Shown here: positions 25,652 to 33,403 of the stretch, piece by piece | Numbering within the stretch: position 1 is the stretch's first letter | How the letters are laid out: the number at the start of each line of letters is the position of its first letter | Assembly (NCBI GenBank): GCA_027494035.1 | Contig: JAOSJQ010000001.1 | Span: 1,178,001-1,242,000, forward strand | DNA from: UTCFX2 sp002050125 | Lineage (GTDB): Bacteria > Chloroflexota > Anaerolineae > Anaerolineales > UBA4823 | Reading direction: 5' to 3' | DNA: 64,000 nt | Position numbers and translations under genes: made by a program | The notes under the pieces: generated by a model | Told to the model about the DNA's origin: nothing | What the model saw: only the letters and a program-made list of their open reading frames with translations | Database searches by the model: none

Positions 25652-26750
25652 TTATGCACGAAGCCGAGATGTTGGGAACAATTGCATATCAGAAGCCATC
25701 TGACAAAACCAGAATGAAGTATTTAATTGACCGGTGAGCTGGTAATTGCTAGCCACACAAGAACCTAAGCAGAGAGAAGAGAAAATACAATTGCTGCACA
25801 CACCCTCAAAACTGGTTGTCAGGTTCTGGCGTAATTCTCTTAGCATCGGATGGAACGCCCATATATCCTTGATTGGCTCATTTCCAATCATTCCATAACA
25901 AAGTTCGCTAACCTGCATACCAATTCCACACATCGCTAAATGCCCTGTGGACAGAATGCCTAAAATATTAAAAAATCCCGCAAGCATCCCTTCCGTCTGC
26001 CAATAATCGATTTATGGTATTGAAAGCCATTGGCCAACTATAGTGAAGGCGTACCGGGGTCTGCTTTTGAATCGTTCCTTCTACCCATGTGCCAAGCTCA
26101 ATCAATTTCTGAATATCGAGCACTTGCCCTCGATTTGTCATCACTTCGCCGCGGCCAGAGGGCTGTATTAGATTAAACTTGACTGAACCAGCGCCCAGCG
26201 ATTCGGCTAAGACAACCAACGCTTCGATCTCATGCACATTACCGGCGTGCAGGCTCATGATCACCTGCGGGTGGTAACCCACATCTGCCAGCGCGCGAAT
26301 ACCTTGGCAAGCCTTCTCAAAGCTGCCTTTCACGCCGCGAAACGGATCGTGGGTAGCCGCGGTCGCCCCATCGAGGCTGACCGAGATGTGGCGCAGGGTG
26401 CTGTTTTCTCGCAAGTAGCGCGCCAGCTCGGGGGTCATCAGGACGCCGTTGGTCTCGATCGTCAGGTTAAGCTTGTTATCGCGAATCAGATCCACGAAGC
26501 GGATGAAATCGGGGTGGAGCAGCGGCTCGCCGCCGGTCAGCTTGACGCTCCCCAAACCCAGCGGCAGCCCTTCTTCGATCGCCAGCTTGAACAACTCGAA
26601 ATCCAGATGCCCGCCGGTGCCGCTGTTGGGCTGATAGACTGGGCTGATCCAGCAGTGACGGCAAGCCAGGTTACAGCCCGCGGTCAGGTAGGCGTAGTAA
26701 GTGTTGAGCGGCGGGACGCCCTCGGGCAAGTCTAGGACGCGGTCGGTCAT
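25652..26750 (-). CDS. Radical SAM/SPASM peptide maturase (ScmF-like), frameshifted as assembled
   Basis: The first frame (26750 to 25968) has the SAM-binding [4Fe-4S] motif CNLACRHC at residues 26-33, then KLTGGEPLLHP. It stops at DACGIF. The second frame (to 25652) continues with NILGILSTGHLAMCGIG and a full SPASM cluster region (VCSNCIFSSLCLGSC, then FWFC). Removing one base from the A6 run at 25970-25975 joins them into about 365 residues, a normal length. SPASM enzymes install thioether or C-C links in peptides. ATG 26750 overlaps the upstream maturase stop (ATGA). The 3' third is AT-rich like the precursor region. Whether the shift is error, decay or slippage is open. Confidence 0.82.
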
Positions 26751-27922
26751 GAAACAATTCTCCCATCTTCCGGTAAGGATACCTGTAAAAGGTTCGTTCG
26801 AGCCGCCAGGTCTTCCGCCTGGCGGAGGCGGTAGCAGTCGAGCGGGTTACGGGTGTTCAGGTCGTTATATAAATAGACCGCCCCGCCCGGGCAGCCGCCG
26901 GTGCAAAAGTCCAGGTACTCACAGTCGCGGCAGCTCTCCAGCGAGCTCAGCGGAATGGTATAGCGCTGACGGGCAGCCTGGATCCAGGCGCCCGACTGCC
27001 AGGCTTGGTCGAGCCCGATCTGCTGGATGTTCCCGATGGACAGCGTGCTCAGCATGTGACAAGGCACCATGGTGCCGTCGTGCATCACGCCCATTTGGGA
27101 GAACACACCGCCGCAGGCAGTCAGGCAGCCGCGCCCCGGGAAGCCGGTCTCGCCGCGCGCCATGGCTTCTTGAATCTTCTTCATCTCCCGCGCATAGGCG
27201 AGCGGACCGGCGCTGGCGCTGATCCGTCCCGGATAGCGTTCGTTCAACTCGGTCAACACGCGCATTGCTTGGCGGCGTTGTTCGGAGGTCAGCGTGATCT
27301 CGCCGGAGCGGTCGGTTGCGCCGCAAGGAAAGGCTTCGTTGGTGCCGATGCTCGCCAAACCCACTTCGTCGAGCAGCAGGCGGATGGTGTTCTCCAGGTC
27401 GTCCACGTTGTGGCGGTTGACGGTGACGCGCACGGTGACCGGGAAGCCCGCCTCTTTGAGCAGCTTGAGCCCGCGCAGGGCGCGCTCGAAGCTCTTCGGG
27501 CGGCTCATGTCGTGCACCTCCGCGGTCGAGCCGTCGATCGAAATCTGGATCGAGTCCAGGCGCTGACGGCGCTTGCCGGCGGCGAACTGCTCCATGATCT
27601 TTGGGGTGATCAGGGTGCCATTGCTGAGCAGGCTGTAGCGCATGTGGTTGGCGATCACGCCGTCGATCAGGGTGAAGAGGTCGCGGCGCGAGAAGACCTC
27701 GCCGCCGGTCAGGGTGACGGTCATCACGCCCAGGCGGCCCAGTTGCTCAAAGAAATTGAGCCAGGTTTCGGTCGGCAGGTCGCCGCGGGCGGTCATCTCG
27801 TCGGAGTAGAAGCAGTACGCGCAGGAAAGGTTGCAGCGCCCGGTGACGGCGATGTCCACGTGGCGCGGGCTGGACATGACTCTCATTTCAGTTTGTTGAT
27901 TTTCCGTTTGCTGATCGTTCAT
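26747..27922 (-). CDS. Radical SAM/SPASM peptide maturase (ScmE-like)
   Basis: 391 residues. The radical SAM cluster motif CNLSCAYC lies at residues 30-37, followed by VTLTGGEVFSRRDLF. The C-terminal SPASM domain shows GCLTACGG, DGTMVPCHM and CRDCEYLDFCTGGCPGG plus a late Cys (LDCYRL), enough for two auxiliary clusters. It resembles PqqE-type enzymes and the ScmE member of SynChlorMet cassettes. AAGGTGG precedes ATG 27922; the later ATGs (MRVMSSPR) are alternatives. It is intact and coupled by a 4-bp overlap to the second maturase. It probably works with the PqqD protein encoded upstream on the precursor peptide. Confidence 0.88.
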   Translation of the reverse strand: MNDQQTENQQTEMRVMSSPRHVDIAVTGRCNLSCAYCFYSDEMTARGDLPTETWLNFFEQLGRLGVMTVTLTGGEVFSRRDLFTLIDGVIANHMRYSLLSNGTLITPKIMEQFAAGKRRQRLDSIQISIDGSTAEVHDMSRPKSFERALRGLKLLKEAGFPVTVRVTVNRHNVDDLENTIRLLLDEVGLASIGTNEAFPCGATDRSGEITLTSEQRRQAMRVLTELNERYPGRISASAGPLAYAREMKKIQEAMARGETGFPGRGCLTACGGVFSQMGVMHDGTMVPCHMLSTLSIGNIQQIGLDQAWQSGAWIQAARQRYTIPLSSLESCRDCEYLDFCTGGCPGGAVYLYNDLNTRNPLDCYRLRQAEDLAARTNLLQVSLPEDGRIVS

Positions 27923-28056
27923 GAGCCACCTTTAATTGAGCTACCTTTAATGATAAGGTTTTACGATAAGACACCGAGTTCACAGAGAGATTTCTAATGT
28001 TTTGTGATTGACACGTGATTTGCAGTTGCATTTTTAATACCAGCCTGCACGGTTTA

Positions 28057-28668
28057 TCATTCCTCCAGCAAACCGATAAAACCGGTCTGGTGCATGCCGT
28101 CCAGGTACTCCTGGAGGTCCTGGCGCACTTCATCGACCGGCGCGTCTTCGTAGGTTTCGAGCATCGCCGCGGCGATCTGATCGAAATCGTGCTGACCGTC
28201 GCAGCGCTGCCAGATAAACAGCCCGGTCGGGTTGACGACCTTGACCTGGTTGGTGTCGGGGTTGAAAAGCAAGCCGCCGTCCTCGTCCTCCTCGCGCAAG
28301 ACGACGTCCGGGTTGCGCAGGTAGCGTAGTTTGAGCGGCGCGTGTTCCGCCATGTTTTTTATCTCCTCGTCATTTTTAAGTTCAGCCGCTTCGAGCACCC
28401 CCTGCGCACGCAGATCGGTGCAAAAAGTCAGGACGTCTTGCAGGGCTTCGGCTGTCGTGATGGCGTAGCGCTCAGCCAGCAAGCCGGCTACCTGCGCCAG
28501 GCTGCGCTTCCCGTCGATCAACTCCAGGATGTGTTGACCGACTGGGTTGACCTCGATCAAGTGCCGGTCGGCGAGGCGCAGGATGAGCGCGCCATCGTCA
28601 AAACCTTCCATGACCACATCCAGCCGCAATTGAAGCACAAGCTCGTTGAATTCTATTTTGGTGTTCAT
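28057..28668 (-). CDS. Double PqqD-domain protein (RiPP recognition elements), possibly two genes
   Basis: 203 residues comprising two PqqD-like winged-helix domains, about 8-95 (ALILRLADRHLIEVNPVGQHILELIDGKRS) and 107-200 (LLFNPDTNQVKVVNPTGLFIWQRCDGQHDF). Such domains bind the leader and present the peptide to radical SAM enzymes. Between them is an ATG at 28353 preceded by GAGGAG at ideal spacing. One extra A in the run at 28373-28377 would create a TGA that ends the first domain as a separate protein. The second domain could therefore be made on its own, and the fusion may be a sequence artefact. It is the first gene after the promoter of the locus. Confidence 0.82.
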   Translation of the reverse strand: MNTKIEFNELVLQLRLDVVMEGFDDGALILRLADRHLIEVNPVGQHILELIDGKRSLAQVAGLLAERYAITTAEALQDVLTFCTDLRAQGVLEAAELKNDEEIKNMAEHAPLKLRYLRNPDVVLREEDEDGGLLFNPDTNQVKVVNPTGLFIWQRCDGQHDFDQIAAAMLETYEDAPVDEVRQDLQEYLDGMHQTGFIGLLEE

Positions 28669-28695
28669 TTGCGGCTCGTTCGGAAGATTTCGACC

Positions 28696-28724
28696 ATGTT
28701 ATCACAATCAAAGTGAGAAGTCAA
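28696..28724 (-). promoter_or_regulatory. Promoter of the RiPP locus
   Basis: On the minus strand TTGACT (complement of 28719-28724), 17 bases, TAACAT (complement of 28696-28701). Transcription would begin near 28689, about 20 bases before the first gene. Confidence 0.65.
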
Positions 28725-28851
28725 TTAATAAAATTGCAAGGTGAATTGACCTTTTTTCTCAGGATTTCATGCATATGTGCGTTCGGTCTGCTAAAATCCG
28801 AATTCTTGCAGTCAAAATTGAGTGTCTTGGTTCATCTCTGCCGCGGTTGAT

Positions 28852-28859
28852 CGGTCGAT
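28852..28859. repeat. Target site duplication, left copy
   Basis: CGGTCGAT, identical to 30192-30199, directly beside the left inverted repeat of the insertion sequence. One base of ambiguity remains about where element and duplication meet. Confidence 0.7.
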
Positions 28860-30191
28860 GTGATCGTTCCAAGGCTGGTAAAAGCGTGGTTAAATGGATG
28901 TGAGGCAGTTAGCCGACCGCCCCACATCCTACGAACAGAAAGGCACACCTACATGCGCCTCAACCTGATTTTACCAAAAGTTGAACCAAACGAATTTGAA
29001 ACTCCTAAAAATGCCATCGAAAAGGTTGTAAGGGGATGCGGTTTATTCCGCGGCAGGAAGTGAGCAAGAAAATCGTGGACGCTCAGCACCCAGAAGTAAC
29101 GGCTTGGAGGTATGAATGCGTAAAGTGTGGCTATGTTTTCCGCGTCTATCCGAAAGGCGTTAGTGAGAAGCAAATTTCGAAGCGTGTGAACGGGATGGCC
29201 GTGATGTTGTACATTCTGGGGCTCAGTTACGGGGCAGTGGAAATTGTATTGAACAGTCTAGGAATGGGGATTGGAAAAACGAGCGTGTATCGAGCCGTGC
29301 AGGCAGTGGTCAAACAAGTGCCTGGGATGCAGCGGGAAAAGCTGCTGGGTGGATACAAAACCAAAGCGGTTGGAGCCGATGTAACCAGCGTGCGGTGTAA
29401 CGGGAAGTGGGTAACGGTGGGAATTGCCGTCGATGCGATCAACGGGATGGTGTTGAGTATCGATGAATTAGCGGGCGAAGATGCCGAACAACTGAAAGCC
29501 TGGCTTGAGCCCATCCTGGATGCGGTAGATGCGGATGTGGTGGTCAGTGATGATGCGGACGCACTGAAGAAGGTGAGCGATGAGACCGGACGTTCGCAGC
29601 AGGTGTGCAAGAGCCACGTAGGTCGCAATACCGATGCGCTGGTAGAAGAACTTTCGGCGCTCATTGGTGCTGGACAGGATCATTCTCTGGATGCGATTGG
29701 CATTCTTCCCGAACAAGCCTTGGAGGATCTCGCGGCACTCAAAGAGATGATCCATTCCCGGCGCCCCGAAGACCAGTCCCGCCTGGAAGAAATCTATCTG
29801 CGCTATGCCGACGCTCGCAAACCAGGCAAGGGTAAGAAATATGACGTGGCTTATCGGATGCGTAATCTGTTGGTGGATCGCTGGAATCTCTGGCCGCGCC
29901 TGACTTTCTATCGTCACTGGAAGGATGAATATGGAAACGTGATTTTGGATGGTACCAACAACGCTTGTGAACGCGCCATTGGCTGGTGGATCAAAGAGCG
30001 CTACCGCTCGATGCGCGGTTACAAGCAGGAGCGCTCTGCGCTAGGCGTTAGTCGCCTGATCGCCTTGGCCGGGAATCACCTGGCTCGCGGATTGCGTTTG
30101 GCGGACTTGATGGCGTAGCCGAGCAAATCCTCGGCACATCTGCCATCTATGCTGCCTGCGCCTACTTTATTTACCAAATCTGGAACAGTCA
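28860..30191 (+). mobile_element. Insertion sequence of about 1.33 kb with terminal inverted repeats and 8-bp target duplication
   Basis: The left end (28860-28882) and the complement of the right end (30192-30170) share GTGA, GTTCCA and TGGTAAA in the same order and spacing, an imperfect inverted repeat of about 23 bp. CGGTCGAT flanks both sides. One DDE transposase gene fills the element. The length, 8-bp duplication and ends starting GTGA recall ISL3- or IS66-like elements, but I cannot assign the family. It lies between the RiPP promoter and a tRNA-Arg gene and interrupts no recognisable gene. The intact ends suggest a fairly recent insertion. Confidence 0.8.
28953..30118 (+). CDS. DDE transposase with N-terminal zinc ribbon, frameshifted near the start
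   Basis: The main frame (ATG 29036) gives 360 residues. A preceding frame from ATG 28953 supplies MRLNLILPKVEPNEFETPK, the usual start of this transposase group. One base is missing in the A5 run at 29007-29011. Restoring it gives KCHRKGCKGMRF, so that Cys-x4-Cys together with CVKCGYVFRVYP forms a zinc ribbon (about 388 residues in all). Catalytic acids are probably in GADVTSV, VVVSDDAD and DGTNNACERAIGWWIKERYRSMRGY. Either the shift inactivates the element, or translation starts inside, or the base was lost in sequencing. Programmed frameshifting at short A runs is known in other IS families. Confidence 0.8.
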
Positions 30192-30199
30192 CGGTCGAT
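30192..30199. repeat. Target site duplication, right copy
   Basis: CGGTCGAT, matching 28852-28859. Confidence 0.7.
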
Positions 30200-30257
30200 T
30201 CGGCGCTTGCGCAAACCGTGGAAAGTGGTAAAATGGGGGACGCCCAAAGCCAGAAAC

Positions 30258-30334
30258 GCCCGCGTAGCTCAGTGGATTAGAGCATTTGCTTGCGGAGCAA
30301 AGGGTCGCGTGTTCGAGTCGCGCCGCGGGCGCCA
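30258..30334 (+). tRNA. tRNA-Arg, anticodon GCG, CCA encoded
   Basis: The acceptor stem GCCCGCG/CGCGGGC closes perfectly. The D arm is GCTC/GAGC. The anticodon arm TTTGC/GCAAA holds loop TTGCGGA with anticodon GCG at 30292-30294, reading CGC. The T arm has loop TTCGAGT. The discriminator is G, followed by a genomic CCA at 30332-30334. Confidence 0.92.
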
Positions 30335-30340
30335 GAGAGC

Positions 30341-30375
30341 AAACCCGCAAGGTTTTCGAAAACCTTGCGGGTTTT
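30341..30375. terminator. Bidirectional terminator between tRNA-Arg and the dNK gene
   Basis: A 17-bp perfect palindrome (arms 30341-30357 and 30358-30374, reading AAACCCGCAAGGTTTTC) with T/A runs on both sides. It serves the plus-strand tRNA and the minus-strand kinase, which converge here. Confidence 0.88.
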
Positions 30376-30377
30376 GA

Positions 30378-31031
30378 TTATTGGCTCAACTCGCCCGCTT
30401 CGAAGACGACTTCGTCCTTACCCATGAGCTTCTCCTCCACCTTGCGCACGACCAGGTCCAGGTGCGCCGCGATGGTGACGTAATCCAGGTCATCGGCGGG
30501 CACCGCCAGCACCGGACAGAGCTTGAACGCGTTGATCCAGCGCTCGTAGAGGCGGTTGAGCTGCTCCAGGTATTCGGGCGAGATGCGGCGCTCGTAATCG
30601 CGCCCGCGCGTCCGGATACGTTCGAGCAGCGTGGGCACCGAAGCGCGCAGATACACCACCAGATCGGGCGGGGGCAGGAACTCGGTCAGCACCTCGTACA
30701 GGTCGCGGTAGGACTGGTAATCGCGGTCGCCAATTTGTCCTTGAAGGTGTAAGTTGTAGGCGAACACCTCGGCGTCCTCGTAAACGCTGCGGTCCTGGAT
30801 GGCAGAGTTGGCGTGCTGGATCAGGGCGCGATGGATGCGCAGCCGGCGGGTGAGGAAATAGATCTGCGAGTGAAACGCCCAGGAGCGCATATCGCGATAG
30901 AAGTCAGCCAGGTAGGGGTTCTCCTCGACCGGCTCGAAGAACGGCTTCCAGCCCAGCCGCTCGGAGAGCAGCGTGACCAGCGTGGACTTGCCCACGCCGA
31001 TGTTGCCCGCTACGGCAATAAAGCGTTTCAT
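30378..31031 (-). CDS. Deoxynucleoside kinase family protein
   Basis: 217 residues. The P-loop GNIGVGKST (9-17) is followed by the dNK motifs EPVEENPYL, QIYFLTRRL and QDRSVYEDAEVFA (the ERS-like motif), and a lid Arg cluster RIRTRGRDYERR. It phosphorylates deoxynucleosides (deoxyadenosine/deoxyguanosine or deoxycytidine type) for nucleotide salvage in the cytoplasm. Its ATG shares a base with the stop of the upstream PPDK-N-like gene (TAATG), so the two are coupled. Substrate preference cannot be read from sequence. Confidence 0.9.
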   Translation of the reverse strand: MKRFIAVAGNIGVGKSTLVTLLSERLGWKPFFEPVEENPYLADFYRDMRSWAFHSQIYFLTRRLRIHRALIQHANSAIQDRSVYEDAEVFAYNLHLQGQIGDRDYQSYRDLYEVLTEFLPPPDLVVYLRASVPTLLERIRTRGRDYERRISPEYLEQLNRLYERWINAFKLCPVLAVPADDLDYVTIAAHLDLVVRKVEEKLMGKDEVVFEAGELSQ

Positions 31032-33361
31032 TACACATCCTCCGGAACTAGAAAGGCAACCGCCCGTCCCGCCTGGTCGTCCATCACCAGCTCGAGATGG
31101 CTGCCAAAGCGGAAATCGGTGACGTGCAGCAGGCGCAGGCTGGTTTCGAACATGGCGGCTTCGGGGATGAATTCGCGCAGGTGGTTGGGCGTCTCGTAAA
31201 AGAACGCCCGGTCGAACAGCGCTTCCGGGTCTTCGAGCTGGATCGCGAGCGGATAGATGTTCGATTCGACCAAGTCCTGAAAGAAGTGGGTGCCGAAAGA
31301 AGGTTCGGGAGCCGGTCCCAAGAAGTTGCCGGTCAATTCGACCAGCGCGCGGGTGTGATAGATGTCGCCGTAGCTGATTGGCACGCCCAGGTCTGGGGTA
31401 GAGGTGCCCCAGCGCCCGGGTCCCACGCAGATGTAGGTCTCGTGCTTGAGCAGGGCATTGAGCTGGCTGATCAGCCGACCCAGTTCAGCCCGGGCAGTGG
31501 AAGTCGGCAGGGCGAAATAGCCTTCGGGCGGGACGAACAGGACGTAGTCGATCTCACTCACGCGTCCCTGGGGCGCCATCGAGGTGGTGGAGAACACAAT
31601 GTCCTGCGGGTCTAGTTCCTTGGGGAGGCGAGCCTCGCTTTCCTGGATGTGGCTTTGCGGGCGGCATTGCAGGATAGCGATCTCCACCTCGGGGTGAAGG
31701 CTTTGGGGATCGAGCAGGCGCAAGGTGAACTCGGTATCGACTGGGGATGAGTAATGCCGCTCCAGGATCTGCAGCATGCGGTTCAGCCGCCTGGGGAAGG
31801 GCGTGCGGCGCAGCAGCTCATCAAAGGTCAGCACCAGATCGTGTCCATCGTGCCCGCCCGGCATAGTGCGCAGCGGCGCTAGGTAATCGCCCTGGTCAAG
31901 CTGAAACAGATAGCGCAGAACCGGATACCGCGGGTTGATCACCTGTTCCACCGGCAGCGTTGTAAAGACGTTCTCCTGCAGGTCGATCAGATCGACATAC
32001 TGCTGCGAATAGCGGCGGATCGACTTGACGGACGTTTCGGGGTGCAGCAGGGGGTGGCTGAGCGCGACCAGGCGCGGGTAATCGTTGCCGACCCGGTCAA
32101 CGGCGCGCGTTCCAAGACCCCAGACCATGCGCACGAAGCCGTCCTCCCGCCGGATTTGGGGCGACCAGCGGTAGAGGTTGCGGCTGAAAGCCACCCCGGC
32201 GGCGTGGGGCAGGAAATAGCGTCCAAAACGATCGCCCTGCACCACCTGGACCAGCACCGCCATGCGCTCATCGTAGTCCTGCAGACCGCGCGCGCGGCGG
32301 TAGAGCAGCGCATCGGGGTTGAGCGTGCTGGCATAAATGCGCATAATGGCGGTCGCGAACTGGCGCAGGTTCTCATCCGGGCTGCCTTGGTTGGGCAGGA
32401 AAAAGCTGTCGTATTTCCCCGCAAAGGATGTGCCAAAGTTGTCTTCGAGCAGGCTGGAAGAGCGGACGATCAAGGGGACGTTGCCCACTTTTTCCAGCAG
32501 CCCGCGAAACTTATCCAAGATGTCTTCGGGGAACTCGCCCCTGAGGAATTCTTCCTGGATGCGGGGATAATCGGCGCGGATCTCCTGCTCGAGCTTGTAT
32601 TTCTGGTCGTTCCAGGTCATCAACCCGTTGAGCGCCATGAAGGTGTAGGTCAGGTCGGCGCCCAGAAAATAGGAATCGGGCAGGCGCAGGCTGGCTCGGA
32701 TCTCGTCGTCGCCTACCTCGGTCAGGATGCGCGCGGCGAGCAGCATGCCGGCGGCTTTACCGCCGATCTTGCCCTGACCAACCTTGCGCGCGCGGATTTC
32801 GTTCAGGTCGGCAAGCGTGAACCAGTCTTTGGCAATCTTGACATAGGCAAGCTGGTCGCTGATCATGGTGCGGATCAGGACGACTTTGATCTCCCGCAAA
32901 CGGGCTTCGTGTTTGGCGCGCTCGGCGGGGGGCATTTTTTCGATCAGAGCCGCCTGCTCAAAAAGCATGTTTTGCGGCGCAAGCTCCGGGTTGAAGGACA
33001 GCCCCGCCTCGCCGATGCCGGCGCCGCGCTCATCCAGGGTATCGCGCACGATGCGCTCAAACAGATCGAAGGGCAGGTTGTAAGCGAAATAGAAGTCTGT
33101 GAGGTGATCGCGCACGCGGGTCAGGCGCAGGTCCCAGATTTCAGCCGGTTCCTCCGAGAATGGGTCGTGCAAGCCTTCAAGCGCCTGTGAGCGGATGGCT
33201 TTTTCGCGCGCCTCGGCTTCGAAAGCCTGCGGGCTGATCACGCCGCGCGCAAACAGGGCGCGGCGCATGCGCGAGCGGATCTGCGCGCTCAGCACGGGAT
33301 ACTGCGCCAGAGACAGATAGATATGGAGAGTGCGGTCCGAAGGCGCCAGAGGCAGGGTCAT
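31031..33361 (-). CDS. Large protein with a PEP/pyruvate-binding (PPDK N-terminal-like) domain
   Basis: 776 residues. The middle (about 205-480) resembles the ATP-grasp nucleotide-binding domain of pyruvate phosphate dikinase and PEP synthase (GGKAAGMLLAARIL, VPLIVRSSSLLEDNFGTSFAGKYDSFF, GVAFSRNLYRW). The swivelling phospho-His and PEP-binding domains of true PPDK are not evident. The C-terminal 170 residues (CVGPGRWGTSTPDLGVPISYGDI, SFGTHFFQDLVESNIYPL) form a conserved part without a known function. It may be a phosphotransferase of unknown substrate. It is coupled to the dNK gene by a one-base stop/start overlap, which hints at a link to nucleotide metabolism. Confidence 0.75.
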   Translation of the reverse strand: MTLPLAPSDRTLHIYLSLAQYPVLSAQIRSRMRRALFARGVISPQAFEAEAREKAIRSQALEGLHDPFSEEPAEIWDLRLTRVRDHLTDFYFAYNLPFDLFERIVRDTLDERGAGIGEAGLSFNPELAPQNMLFEQAALIEKMPPAERAKHEARLREIKVVLIRTMISDQLAYVKIAKDWFTLADLNEIRARKVGQGKIGGKAAGMLLAARILTEVGDDEIRASLRLPDSYFLGADLTYTFMALNGLMTWNDQKYKLEQEIRADYPRIQEEFLRGEFPEDILDKFRGLLEKVGNVPLIVRSSSLLEDNFGTSFAGKYDSFFLPNQGSPDENLRQFATAIMRIYASTLNPDALLYRRARGLQDYDERMAVLVQVVQGDRFGRYFLPHAAGVAFSRNLYRWSPQIRREDGFVRMVWGLGTRAVDRVGNDYPRLVALSHPLLHPETSVKSIRRYSQQYVDLIDLQENVFTTLPVEQVINPRYPVLRYLFQLDQGDYLAPLRTMPGGHDGHDLVLTFDELLRRTPFPRRLNRMLQILERHYSSPVDTEFTLRLLDPQSLHPEVEIAILQCRPQSHIQESEARLPKELDPQDIVFSTTSMAPQGRVSEIDYVLFVPPEGYFALPTSTARAELGRLISQLNALLKHETYICVGPGRWGTSTPDLGVPISYGDIYHTRALVELTGNFLGPAPEPSFGTHFFQDLVESNIYPLAIQLEDPEALFDRAFFYETPNHLREFIPEAAMFETSLRLLHVTDFRFGSHLELVMDDQAGRAVAFLVPEDV

Positions 33362-33373
33362 AATATGACCGGC

Positions 33374-33397
33374 AAAAAGGCAGAGCCAGGCTCTGCC
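33374..33397 (-). terminator. Terminator after dnaN
   Basis: GGCAGAGCC (33379-33387) and its complement (33389-33397) are followed on the minus strand by TTTTTG. It lies between the dnaN stop and the PPDK-N-like start. Confidence 0.6.
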
Positions 33398-33403
33398 AGG
33401 GGT

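Noticed and set aside
28860..29063. A small independent gene in front of the transposase
   Set aside because: Its second half (from ATG 28953) is the N terminus of the transposase in another frame, and the first half contains the terminal inverted repeat.
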